Part shown: positions 27,001-39,900 of the stretch, piece after piece | Numbering within the stretch: the first letter of the stretch is position 1 | Layout of the letters: each line of letters begins with the position of its first letter | Assembly: GCA_009869945.1 (NCBI GenBank) | Contig: WIXG01000110.1 | Span: 1 to 64,000 of the forward strand | From: Mesaphorura yosii | Lineage: Eukaryota; Arthropoda; Collembola; Poduromorpha; Tullbergiidae | Length of the DNA: 64,000 nt | Direction of reading: 5' to 3' | Notes under the pieces: generated by a model | What the model was told of the DNA's origin: nothing | What the model saw: only the letters and a program-made list of their open reading frames with translations | The model's database searches: none | Position numbers and translations under genes: made by a program

Positions 27001-30000
27001 TCAGACTCCGATTCTGGGTCTGGGTATCCATAAAATAAAGTTTCAATTTAAAATTTTCTTTTTGTCCAGCATAAATTCCTGTACTGGCGCTCTGAGAATA
27101 ATAAAATACTGGTTTTGTACATTTTCTAATTTTTTAGCCCAGAAAATTACAACTGTTGTAAAATGGGCGATGGATTGCTTCGTAACTTTGTATCCACTCA
27201 CTTCGTATGTTTATAATTTCTCGCTCTGCGCAATTCTTTCACACAGTCTATCCGTAAATAAGTTTTTATAAACATAAGGCCGAGGGCCACGCTCTTTGCA
27301 TATTATTTATTGTAAGAGGAAATAAAAGAGGCACAATTTATAAACTTCTCAATGCATTGTCGAGAAATAGAAGGATGATGTTTCATTGTTGCAGTTCTTT
27401 GTGTTGTCGGCCGGTGGTGGTGGATGCGCGGCATACAGCGCGTTACCCCTTTAAAGGGGAAGAGATAATTTTTATGCATTTTCCGTAAAACCGGGTTTTA
27501 AATGAGCACAATACAACGTGCACACGTTGCAAGGAGGATTTTTAACTGGATAAATGTACGTGAACTCGCAGTCATTTAATGGAACGAGAGAAAGGAAGCA
27601 CAGATGTTTGAAATTATTCCTATTTTTTGTTTATTATGCATTCTACTCTCAATTGTTCGTTTTTTAAAAATTACGTGGTGGATTCGTAGTTTCAAGTCGG
27701 AATTTATTGCATTCTAACCCTTAATTGCTCTTGTGAAGGCTAATCACATATCAGTCCATCTGCCCTGCGCGTAGCTTTTTGCATGAAGCCCCAACTCCAC
27801 CAGCCGTATTTCAGCCTTATCGGTATGCTTGAAGATTTTTGCAAAAGTTATAAAGGTGTGCTAGTACTCAACGCGAATCTTCACTTTTGAGGTGCAAAAG
27901 CGTAAAACCATTTTGAAGTAACTAAATATCCTTCATCTGCATTGCCAAACATGTATAGTCAATGCCGGCTCTTATCAACTGCAAAGTTAATGATTCTTGC
28001 ATGGATCGTGTCAAACGGTTTACTTGCACGACTTCAACGTGCGTGGTAAGCTACGATAAAGTAAAGTAATTTCTTCGAGTTTATGTTACTGCTGGCTCTA
28101 TAACCCATTTTTATTAGATTTTCAAACCTCGGCAAAATAAACAAACCGTCGCTCCACTTCATAAACTAAAAAACTGCTCAAATGAGTTTTTGAAATGTAT
28201 TTTTTGAAAAAATTCTATGGCACTATATTTTGAGACCAATTCTTTGTATAATTTTAATGAGTCGACGTGTGTGAGATGAGTTCTTGTTTTTCTAATTTCC
28301 TCTTCATTCTCTCCACACTTTGCATATTCTAACATGTGCTGCCTTGGAATATTTTCCTTTGTATCTCGTTAAAATTGCAAAAAGTTGTGCCAAAAAACTA
28401 CCGGTTCATGTTATCCAAAGCAAACATGAAAAAGTCTTCTTTCTGACAAAATAACTAATCTATTTTGCTTTATCTCTCTTCCTCTGCCTCCACGCAACTC
28501 CTTTACATTTCCCGAGTCAAAGAAATCCGAAGTACACTCAGCCGTAGTAAGTAATTTACATGCAGAGCAGATCAATCGTGCACGCCGAAATGAATGAGTC
28601 TCCGCTCACAAGACGAAACAGATTATTTGTGTCGCGAGAAACGTACGAAAGGCACAAAAAATGAGTTTTTTAGAATTTATATTTTTTCGCATCATTCAAA
28701 AAGCGTGGCATCTTTGACTTCGTATTTGTAGTATATATTTGGCTCTGATGCATTATGCTAATGCGATTCGGTTGACGGTTAATGATGTGTGTAGTGAAGT
28801 TTTTTAGTGCAAGTCTCAAGAATTTCCGGTGTTGTGGATTTTTAAGAACAAATATTAGCGTTGGTCTAAAAATCCACGTCAAAACGTGTGCTGGAGCGAT
28901 GTGACGCACGAGCAATTGAACATGAATATTCATTAAAATAATTTCAAAGCCTTAATACTTTAACTTATTGGATGCGATTATCATCGAGTTACATGAGACA
29001 CTCGTTCTGCTTTCAATTCCACACTTTACCACACTTTGGAGTAAAGATGTCTCGTTTTAATGCTCATTGCCTTGCCTGTTCAATCCAAGCCAAACCAAAG
29101 TACGCATCAAGATGAATTGGACTGACTGATTAAGAGTGAATGAGAAAAATCACATCTTTAACTCGATTTACCCATTACACCGTATCCAATATAAAAAACC
29201 GCAGCTGCTCTTGTCGGCGGAGACAAAGATCATAAACATGAGCAAATGCTTTCATGTCGTATACTTTTTTATGGAAGAATGTTCGCCTGAATATTCGATG
29301 TAGGCAGCCTGCTCAGGATTTGGAGTTAATTAAATGTCACGAATGAATAAACTGGCAAGCGAGGATTTGAATCTCATTTCATTCATTTTGCATTCTGTTA
29401 AATTCTCTTCACCACATCGCATGCCGCATTCAATGAGATATGGTCCACATCTGCATATCATCGCATCTCGCACGCGATGCAAACACATTGATTGTTCTTT
29501 CACGCTGTTTGTGAATCAGCTCGACTTCATTCTAATCGAAGATGCACAATTGCAGAAACGTAAGGTCAAGAATTACACTGTAAATAAATTCGGCAAGGCA
29601 GGCTAGTTGAATGAGGCACACGTTCCCATCAGATCATAAAAAGCTTCAAGAATACGCCGAGTAAACTAATCTGAATTGTGAAATTACGGCAGAAGATGAT
29701 ATTTCTCTTTCCCAAGGTTAGAACAATTATCTTCAGTATTTATGTGAGTTATTCGCTATTAAGGAGCCCATAAAAATCACTTCCTTACAAGGAATAAGAG
29801 CTGGTTGTAAAAAATGAGCTTACTCAGCTATTGTCCTTGTCGTGTCATGCTTCATTCTATTCGTAACATCTACTTTACTTCGTAGGCTTACCATCATGTC
29901 GTTTGAAGTAAACCTCGGCACTTCCAATCCTCCTATTTATTATTAAACCCAGGAAAATTTATTCCGTTTCAATTTTATTCCTGAAAATCTTAAATCTTCT

Positions 30001-32588
30001 CTTTGATCCTTTGTTTTCCACGCTCTTTGCGTTTTTTGTACCCGTAAAATTACAATTGCTTTGTCATAATTCGTCGGTAATGTTCTCTTTCTTTTTCCTG
30101 TCCATTCCGGCGCAGTCTTCAAGGAATTAAACTTGACTCAACGCCAAGCCCATTTTCTGTCTACGTTATCGTGTCTCTTATCTTTCTCGATTAAAAAAAA
30201 TTGAACGTTTGTCGAATTCACGTCTTATCTCGACTTTTTCTATCTCTCAGATATGAATGTAGAGTTATCTCAATAAAGTACCGTGTTTCGCTTTTTGTCA
30301 AAAATAGAATAATATAAAGTGAGACAAAGGAATAATTCATCAATGACAATAGTCTTGACTCTGTGTCTTGAGACTACAAACTCCACAAACTAGCATTAAC
30401 ATAAATTTACGTGTATTTATAGTTCAACTGAAATTAGCATTCGCGCAGAGCAAAGCTCAAAAAACTCAAACTAACTGAAACAGTAAATATGAGCTTAGCC
30501 TTTGAGAAGGAGCAATTTGACTTTTTCGAAGAATGGAGTCATATGAATGCAGAAAAATTACAGAAAGATTTCTAAAGGATTCCACGTTTTAAACAATTTT
30601 GTCAGCTATTCTTGTCTCACGAATCGTGAGTCTCGCAAGGTTACTCCTTACAAACACCTCGCCTGTATAACCAAATGGTAGTGAACGCTGTTCACGAAAA
30701 GAGTAGCATTTTGGTCATTTTTCCGTCTCATTTGGCATTTATCAACCTTCATGCAGACGAGTTGTGGATAAGAATCTTATTCTTCGTTGAGTCCTGAATG
30801 CATTCCGTTCTTACAGGGTATAATTTAAGATTTATGAAAAGGGTTTGATTGAGATTACATTAAAACGTTGATTCTCAGGGAGATTCCTATTCTTCAAATA
30901 ATTGCTTCCATTCTTCCTGAATAGAAAATGTTCTCCAGGCAAAACACAAGTTTCCCGAGTTGGTTGGTTTTTGACCAACGCCTCTCGCTGCTTACTTCGA
31001 TTTCACAGTGCGCGTCGAGGCAGCTTCCAGGCTGTGTTGATGCGAATCACTTCACTTGTTACTGGTCAGCGAGACCGAAGTGTGAGAAAAATTATGCTGC
31101 AGGATCTTCAATAATACGATGCAGAAGACCAAATATTCAAGTAAGAATTCTGGACAGAGATTCTTGTTTTCATATCAGGGTTCGCCTCAGACTTCCTCCC
31201 GCGCAGTAAATTTATATAGAAATGTGAGCAACTGATTTGTGCACTGTATCTTGAAGACTCTTTTTTTTGGTAAAAACAAGAATTTATTCTACCACACAGA
31301 CATCCGCTTGTCCTCAAAATTGAACTTAGACAAATAGTAGAGAATCATTATGGGAATTGTACAACGCCTATCATTTTTTACCCTTCGGTATCGTTCAAGC
31401 CAGGCTTAAGTTTTGGGGTCATGAATGAGACGATGTGGAAATAACTTCTTTGCCGCAATAAAAGTCTAAAGAGTGCATAAATTCCGTACTGAGTCATACT
31501 TTTGGCATTTTTGGCTTAAAGAAAATCTTTATTATTCAAATTTTGGAAATATTCGAACTCGTACTCGCACTTTAAAAGTCATATGAGTGGTTATGGCTGA
31601 GTGTGGAAGCAAAGCACATGAATTCGGAATGATTTTTCTATGTTAAATATGCGTAATGAATTTTGATTTTGATGGATGATGATTTTTTCACCCTTCTCGC
31701 GTCTTTACACGGCTGTAAACCACTGAGCAATGCTGTGCGTATTTATTTGTATGGTTTTAAATGATTATGCAAACTAACTATCCATCCATCTGTCTGAAAT
31801 ATGTAGACAACAACCGTCAGGCCAACCGACAGCAAGAGCAAGAGAGCGAGAGCAGGCGCGGATAGTGGAAAGGGTTCCACTTTGCATAAGCACGGCTTGT
31901 AAACATAATGCACACATTTCGGAGTTATTACAAGCATTTTCGTATCTTTTTGAGAGAAAGAGCGAAATAAATTACACAACAGCCGAACAGGCATGAATAT
32001 TTTCCATTTTAAACAGCGTTCGACGGGCAGAGGCGGCGGTAATTGTAACATGAGTCACAGAGTAGAGCTCCGGAGTTGCACATTACACTGTACACTGCAA
32101 CAGGATATGAATAATAAAAATATTCTCGCTTCTTTATTCCCACTTCGTGTGTAATGCATGTGGGATGCGAGATCAACTAATGATTCATGGCAAGTAAAGG
32201 GTTGTTGTTTCTGATCTCCCCGATACGAAAAACTGAAGAATTGAACTAATATTGCTAGAGTGTACGCGTTACCTCAAATCTCAAAATTCTTCCTTACTGT
32301 TTCAAGAAGAAAGTGAGTGAAATATTTGGCGGTTTACGGGGTTTGACCTTGCGAAGAAATCGACTAGACTTACTTAATGGCAAACCGTGAAGTGAAAACC
32401 CCAATGAGAAAGAGCTGTTTGCACGTTATGCGTTGATTGTAAGGGAGTTTTGAAGAGGGTTGCGGCGTTAATCCAGTGTCCGTGGGGGGTAATGCGGTAA
32501 TGCCGCTGCTTCTCACACTTCAGTCAGTTATTCAAATTTTCCTGTGATTTATGATGATTTTAATCGAAAAACTGAATTAGGGAGCTCG
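24001..32588. other. Intergenic DNA upstream of castor, no gene recognised
   Basis: No recognisable gene. The notable items are a perfect 14-base palindrome CCCCTTTAAAGGGG at 27446-27459 and a 93-codon frame at 30928-31209. That frame carries several cysteines and has a GTAAGA donor-like site near its 3' end, but nothing recognisable around it. This stretch is the proximal flank of castor and may carry enhancers; none can be named from sequence. Confidence 0.55.
27446..27459. repeat. Perfect 14-base palindrome
   Basis: CCCCTTTAAAGGGG reads the same on both strands. It could be a site for a dimeric DNA-binding protein or chance; no gene is adjacent. Confidence 0.8.
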
Positions 32589-32589
32589 G

Positions 32590-32625
32590 TATTAAAAAGG
32601 GCCGGTGCTACTGAGCAGTCAGCAG
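32590..32625 (+). promoter_or_regulatory. Candidate core promoter (TATA-like box plus initiator)
   Basis: TATTAAAAAGG starts at 32590. The arthropod-style initiator TCAGCA has its A at 32621, a spacing of about 31 bases, which is right for TATA-directed initiation. It lies on the castor strand about 1.2 kb before the first castor ATG and could start a 5' UTR exon. An alternative initiator TCAGTG occurs at 33700, just before exon 1, without a good TATA box. No transcript evidence is available, so the assignment to castor is inference. Confidence 0.3.
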
Positions 32626-33755
32626 GACTCACTGCATATTTCTAGTTCTCATCAGCAACTGTGTACGTACTTTGGTGGAGCATGCGGGTCATGTGCTCAT
32701 GTGCTGCTGCATTTCTTTCAGTTTTTCTCTTTCACTCGTAATCACATAAAGACAATGTGGATCGTGGATGCTCTATTGTTATTTATGTAACTTTTTTCAT
32801 GCAGTTCTTGCTTTAAAATATTGGGTTGAACAACTGCAACTGCCGCATGCATGCCGCCGTCTACTAGCTGCTGTGCACGGAACCGTTCTTTGATGATCAT
32901 TAGACATTCATATTTATGGTGTCGCATTTGCATTATTTTTATTACCATTTTTGTTTAAAACTAAATAAGCGCAAAGCAGAGCGATGCAACGATCGTACAA
33001 ACAATATACGACTGCGCTTGCTGCGGATGCTGATCATCGATAATTTATTTGAGTCCGCGCAGCATTTCAACAAAACAAGAAAAGCAAAAGCGTTATTAAA
33101 ATATTTATTTATGAGATCGCATTGAATTGGCACAAAAGTCATTAATTTGTACGTGTGTCGCGCGTACGTCTGAATTATTTCTATGCACCGTGCAGTTCAA
33201 ATACAAAGTATCAATGCAAATGTGATGCATATTCATGACAACGCGAGTGAGTTGTATAATTATTGCGTTTATGATCGATCTCCATTCAGCTGACAAACCA
33301 TTACTTACGTACGTGTACGCGTCTGCCTGTGACTTTGCGCTTTGCTGTGCTGGGCGCAGCACATTTCATTCTATTCTGAACCGGTGCCCTGATTTTGATT
33401 CTGATTATTCTGCTCTTTTTTATTATTCTAAATCTGCATACGATTTTTTTTATTATTAATTACATTCAAAGAGCTCGAAGAGAATTTAGACCAAGCATCA
33501 CAAGTATGGGATCAGGGACCTAATGCAATGACACAATTCAAAGGCACAAAACATGCTGACGCTCAGTTTGAATCACTGACTGATTTTTCATTTATTTTAT
33601 TGTATTGATTTTTGATTCATTACTGTGCAAAGTCAAGCATGACAAGATGTAGAAATCAATCCATTCCTAATCACCCATATTCGTATTGATTGAACGCTCT
33701 CAGTGATTTGTGAAAGAGATTTATAATATAGAAACTTTGACTTTTCATTCTGAAG
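32626..33755 (+). other. Probable 5' UTR and/or first intron of castor
   Basis: This is non-coding by inspection, between the candidate promoter and the first coding exon. A pyrimidine-rich tract ends in AG at 33754-33755 and would make a phase-1 acceptor for an exon starting at 33756. An upstream exon spliced to this point is therefore plausible. I could not identify its partner. Confidence 0.35.
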
Positions 33756-33853
33756 GTCCAGATTTCATCGACGACGTTGTGTTTCTGTTCCAAAAAAAGA
33801 AGTGCGCCGAATGTCACAAGTTTTGGAGAAAGAAAGTGCCGGGTTTACACAAA

Positions 33854-33980
33854 ATGTCAACAGTAGCCGAAGTATTTAGTGCCGGTACTAATTTCAGCAT
33901 GAACAGTAGCAGTGCACGAACCAGCAGCAATGAAATCCAGCCAATGATTGACCAAGATCACGACATGTCGGAGGCTTCTG
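33854..33980 (+). CDS. cas: castor exon 1 (start codon, residues 1-42)
   Basis: Begins MSTVAEVFSAG and is Ser/Asn-rich. The ATG is preceded by CACAAA. The donor is gtgagt at 33981, phase 1. The same frame is open upstream to 33710 with no other ATG, and a phase-1 acceptor-like site lies at 33754-33755. The physical exon therefore probably starts near 33756, and the part before the ATG may be 5' UTR or extra coding sequence. Confidence 0.75.
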
Positions 33981-36900
33981 GTGAGTTTATGAGTACTTAA
34001 CCTCTTCGCAGTGCGTGCATGTAATCATTTTAATTTGACAATAATACAGACAATGCTAATTCTATTGTATAATCGACTCCTTTCTTCTCCCCTTTCAAAA
34101 GGTTGCTCCACGGCCGACGCTGATCCTGAAACGCTCACGAATTTGTCAGACGATGATAACACAAGCTGCAGCAACAGGTACGCAATGCCGGCATCTAAAT
34201 TTCCTTTTAATTGAGCAAAAACGTCTCATTTTTCCTGCCGCACTTTGAGGCATTTTAATTCGTGTAATAAATTCCTTCCACTCGACACTTCAAAGGAGTT
34301 TTAACGTTATTATTATTACCTTTGTTATCGTCTACTTATAAAGGCATCACATGCATTCGAACAGATACGAGCCTACTGATGACTTCCATTGTCTTACATT
34401 TAAATTTATTGAGTTATCTTGAAGTCCTTACTTCTATCTCCACTTTCATTAAAGTAGTTTCTTCAGAAAAAGTTGAACGTTTGCAAAAACTGGTTTTGGT
34501 TGAACCGTAAGCCTCTTGACTGTTTTTTATGCAAGCATTTACATAATTCTTTTCATTCTCCGCTTCTCACCTTTTGTGCAGTGAAATGGGATGTGACTCA
34601 ATTAATGCAAATGCTACAAGATCACCAAATAATAGTCATCAGCATCGTAGTAGCAGCAGTACGCGGACGCACTGTGGCAGCTATAATAATAACAATAACC
34701 ATCATAATAATAACCACATTAAACTCCATAACATTGACAACAACAATAAACGTGGCAGTAAAAGTGAAAACAACTCAATCAGCTCATCTGCCTCGTCACC
34801 AAGCTCCTCGTCACGCAGGAACAAGAGGAAGAACTTCAAACCTAGAAATATCGTCGAGTATGCAGGTTCTGAGGAAGAAGGTACAGACGCCACCTCGGCA
34901 GCAGTGGCCCATGGCCTGCTGAAAAGGATCCGCGTGCAGCATGACGATGACGAGGAAGTAAATCAAGATGAGGACGACGAAGGAGACGGAGACGCTGACG
35001 ACTTGAGAAGTAAGCAACTCAAGCACCCTTCGCTGACGCTGAACGCTGATGATGGTTCTGATTCAGATGATACTCCTCTGGACTTGAGTGAAGTGCAGAA
35101 CGGTAAGTGCAGCGGAAACATATGAGATACTGATCTATTACTGCATCTTTTAATGAATATCCGCACGAAATTACAGATCCGAAAGGTCTGTGGAAAACGA
35201 CTCACTTCCTCAACGATGCTTTATCTCCCAAACTTGATTACATGGCTCCCAAGAGCCAGAATTCAGAGCAAACTCATGCATCATCATCTTCTCATCCACC
35301 AATTCACCATGCTGCCCATTATCCCTCTCATCCATTGTCTCATTTTACACCTGTGGATCTCCGTCTTGGGCTTGTGCCAAATCATATCGCGAATGGTAAG
35401 TGAAGCGTGCGTGCGTGCGTAGTTTTTATGGAGGAAAAGATCATGCAAACTGCAATGCACAACAGTAAGAATTGCAATGCAATGCGCACACGTCGCGAAA
35501 GAATAGGCACGCTGTTCGTCAGCAGCCGTTGCAGTAGCACGAGCTGAATTCCTTTTGTATGGCATGGATTAACAGCCCGTAGCATGTTTACAAGCAGGCA
35601 GGGTTTGTCAATAATACTCCTGTATTCACATTCCCATAGATTTTGCTGAGTCGGCAATGAAAGAGCTTCTTGGGCTGTACGGTAGTATCGCGGAGAATCT
35701 GCGGCAAGGTAAGCAACGAAACCAACCACGTCTCTTACCCTTCCCTTGCATTAATTAGGTTGCTTATCGACAACGACCAATCTCACACCTTTGAACACCA
35801 AAGAACAACGCGAGCATTGTTCTGCGACTTGCATACCAAATCAAGCTTACTGAAACCAAAATTAATGATCGCCTGCCTAAATTGCTTGTTCTTGTTCTTC
35901 CCTTGCGCTCTGCCTATCGCTATCAATTTGCCATCTTTCCTTCAGCTGCAACGCGCATATTACAAAATTAAGTAAAATACCGTTTTTGTGAACCTCAAAA
36001 CTACAATACACACAAGCAATTGTGTTAATTAGTGTAATTAGTCGGTCGACGCGATGCCCGTCACTCATTCACATCAATATCATCAACACCACGAAAACCA
36101 AATCCAAAGGGACCCCATCATTAAAGTAATCGTAATCATCATTAAATACGGGCAAGCGTACGCGTACGTGGAGAGTGATGCTCAATTAGATGGGTATTCA
36201 TGTGGAACATTTGTTATTATTATTATGCGCCCGTTTTCTTCCCATTTTGTGCTTAAACACTCAGCGGGACTTGAAGACTGCTGAGTTTACATCAATTTAC
36301 GATGTTTCTGTGTTTATTTAAAATTTTTTTGTGGTTTTTCACAACTTCTACTAACGAACCAAATCAGTTACAGCGTGAAACATAAATTTTTATACAGCGT
36401 GATGAAATTGATGCGAGAGGCACGGTATGAGCGAGATGCATACAAATAGGAGCCGACAGTCGAGTATCCGTTTCGTGTTTGCTTAGTTTTGGTGTCAAGA
36501 AGCAACAAACAAAGTATTTACGCGTTGATGGACTCAAATGAATAGCATGATCATTCTCACACTTTGTGCTCGCTGTTCAAATTTTTGTAAATTCGACTTC
36601 TCTGATCCTTAAGGTGAGCCTAAATGAGCTCATTTTCATGCGAGGTACGATTTACTCAAATGTGAGAGTTTTGAACTCTAGGAACGATCAGCATTAAAAT
36701 TACTCGAGTTGGGCATGACTGTCGGATATTTCCTGGGTTATGTGACATTCTCTTGCTGCAGCCTCAAGTATCGGTCAGATTGAAGCGAATGATTCAGCAG
36801 AAACAAGGAATTTAGCGTTTAGTATGCGTATGTTTATGAGACTCAGAATTTCTTGCTTCTCTTCGAAGCTAGCTTCTGATGAGCCACGACTCAGGAGTCA

Positions 36901-39900
36901 CAAATACATTGTCTTGCATTGTGCTGTACTGGTTAACATACTCATCACAACAATGGTAAATTGAAATCGCTTCAAATATGGGTACAAAATTAAACGTCGG
37001 AACCATGAAGTTCAGAGCTGTAGCGTTGCGAGTTCGTTGCCTTTGCAACTGCATTTGCTCTTTGCATTAAAATATGCAGTGATTATTTTAAGAACAAAGT
37101 GGGACATTTTTACATGCACATTCTTCTTGAAGAGTTCAAATGAATCTTATGCAGAAGTCGTAATACTGCGGGTTCAGTTTATTAGCGTGTGTATGACGAT
37201 GAGATGAGGATTTTTGTAATAATATGCGCTGTACCGCACCAAAAATAATACCATGGCACACGAGTACTGTGGAAGACGCTAAGCCCGTGGTACAAAGCGG
37301 CTTGAGTGCGAGTGGGTACGAAGTTGATGAAACACATCCGGCATCCCAAAAACGATGCATAATTCTGAAGTGGAAACAATGGGACCTACATGCTTAACTA
37401 GGTAAAAGCGGTAAGGTCTTCTTCGACAATTGAACTGAGGTTGCAATTTGTGATTTCGTGAAGAAGAAGGGCTCGCGTGGATGGATTGCCACAAATTTTG
37501 TGCCGTAAGCGCGCATTTATGCCTGAATTGGTGATTTCACCCCACAGCTGTTTTAGACTTAGAAAGACTCTCAACGATAATTTTTCGGAATGAGACATGA
37601 ATTCATAATAGCGTACTGAAGTTCAATAAAGACGATTGTTGTACAGATTTGACTTTGGCAGACGCACTGCCTGTCCGGCAATCCGACATGTGTGTACTTT
37701 TTGTGCAGACGTGCAGAGTCCGACAAATGAATAGCAACGAGATTTCTGACTATTTTTGATATGCTCAATTCATCAAGTTATTATGCTTCGTACTCGATAC
37801 GGAATTAACCGCTTGTTTCTGGGAGACGTTTCTTTCAAGAATCCATACGGCACGGACGTGTGCTGCTTGTGAGTTACGTGTTCTGGAGATTCAGGACAAG
37901 CGGCCCATAAATCTGAATTCCTTTCAGCATTCAGTTGCACTTTTTATCTTTTCAGTTGTACTGGACAATATCATCATTATCATTATTCACCTTTTTTAAA
38001 ATCTCATAAACAACAGCAACGTCAGTGGCCCAGTCTTGATATGAACAAGTATGAGTGTCCGAAAAATACAAAAATACAATGCAGCCTACGTGCCACTCCA
38101 AAAACAGAAACACAAGCTTACTGTGGGATTCGGAGGAAAAGAAATTACCCTCATTTTTATCAGTCAAGAGGAATTAGAAGACATTTATATTAATTTACAT
38201 AATATAAGAAGGAGTACGCAAGAAATAGAGAAATCAAGAAATCTCGCGAGTAAAATATGGTCAAAATAATTGTGTACCTTGTCTGGCAATTTCTCCAACC
38301 TCCAAAATATTAACTTTGTTGACCCTATAATCAATCACCATGCTCAACATGAGACACTTTGTAGAAAATTATGCTGAGCTGAAGCCAGATCTGTGCCTGA
38401 GGTACTCTCCCTTCGTTGTTGAATGTGGACAACGTAAAACGTAAAGCCGCGTTCGGCATGCTCATGCAATCAAGAAGTGGTTAGCCAATTTAATCGTAAA
38501 GTCAATCATTCTTCAGGGCACGAGCTTGTATTTATTTATAGCTGCAAGTCGGCTCGAGTCGGATGCGGTGCGGCGAAAGTGCGAGCACAAAAAAGAGTCG
38601 TGTTGATGAGCATCCTTCTCTGAGCAATTCAAAATATTTTTGAGGTTCTGGCGATGTGATGATGCTCGCCGCTAATTTTTCATCATATTCCTGTCCGTCA
38701 CATCATCAGCGTGACACTGCGCCGCATTCGCCGGTAACGGCCGAGAAATTCCACGAGTCCCGAAATTTCAGATTTAGACAGCTGAAAGCTGCAGTTTGTT
38801 GATGAAGATTTTCAAACGCGTAGAGTGCAGCATGGAACGTGCACAAAAAAATAGCCGGGCTTGTGCTGAGGCTAATGAAGATGACCATAATACAGCATCA
38901 CGCTAGATTCTATAGAATTATATTCTGAATTTCATCCTTTACAGTTTCTCGATGCCATTGAGGCATCAATTCGAATGTTTTTTGAATTTGAAAAATCTCT
39001 TGTTATTTGTCTTGCTGGTCCGTGGCATCATCGCATTTCAAAAGTGATTTGATGCATAGATTTTCTCCTCGTCGTTCTTCCAGGCAATCATATTTCAAAC
39101 GCTACTTACCTCACTTCATCCTTCAATACGAATATTCAAAGAGATTCCTCTTTTTTACATTTCAAAGTAATTTTTTCTGTAGAAGATTGAGAGACAATGA
39201 ATACGAGAATATTATTATGTAAAATGTAAAGACGCTGTGATGGAAAAATGCGAGAGGAGAATTCCTTCGACAATGATTAATTATGGAAACCTGGAAGGGG
39301 TTCATCTTCTACAATACAATGAGCGGATGATGATGATACACCAATATTTTTCATTATTATCAAATAAAATTCTGTATTCTATTTTGGTTCGTACATTTTT
39401 ATTCGGCATCTGCCACTCGTCTCGCGGTGACTTACCAGACAGTTACGTGTGTCGGAATTGCTTCAAGATTTAAGGAGGCTAGTGGGGAAAGGAAGAAAAG
39501 TGATATGAAACGAAACTTTGTATGTCAACCAAGAATAAACTTCAGTACATCATTTTGAAACGAGTTAGCATTGTGCTTGCCCAAATTCTTCAGTTTATCA
39601 TTAAACTCCGGACATTTAAGTTGACATGGGTCGTAGTGGGATGATATTCATTTTTAGGTTGCGTAGCCGTAGGATGATCCGTACAAATCTCGGGCGATTC
39701 GTCGCATAGTTGCACATCAGAGGCAGCGGTTCATCTGGTTAATGTCTCATAGCCTTAATGACGGCACAATGGATTGTGCCGTTTACGTGTTAGTAAAACA
39801 AGCTCACGTTGGAGACAATCAGTCTCTTAATTCAAGCACAAAATTTTACATAATGAAAGAGCAGCGTGGAGGGAAAGTCATGAAACAATACATGATTTCA

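Noticed and set aside
33128-33360. GTAC/CGCG-rich palindromic sequences as a possible origin or recombination site
   Set aside because: Short imperfect palindromes scattered in non-coding DNA with no adjoining machinery.
34702-34893. - strand open frame rich in Leu/Ser opposite exon 3
   Set aside because: Shadow of the low-complexity Asn/Ser/Asp coding sequence on the + strand.
34574-35125. Treating the whole 183-codon open frame as an exon
   Set aside because: It runs past the splice donor at 35103 and starts before the acceptor at 34581; the spliced exon is 34582-35102.
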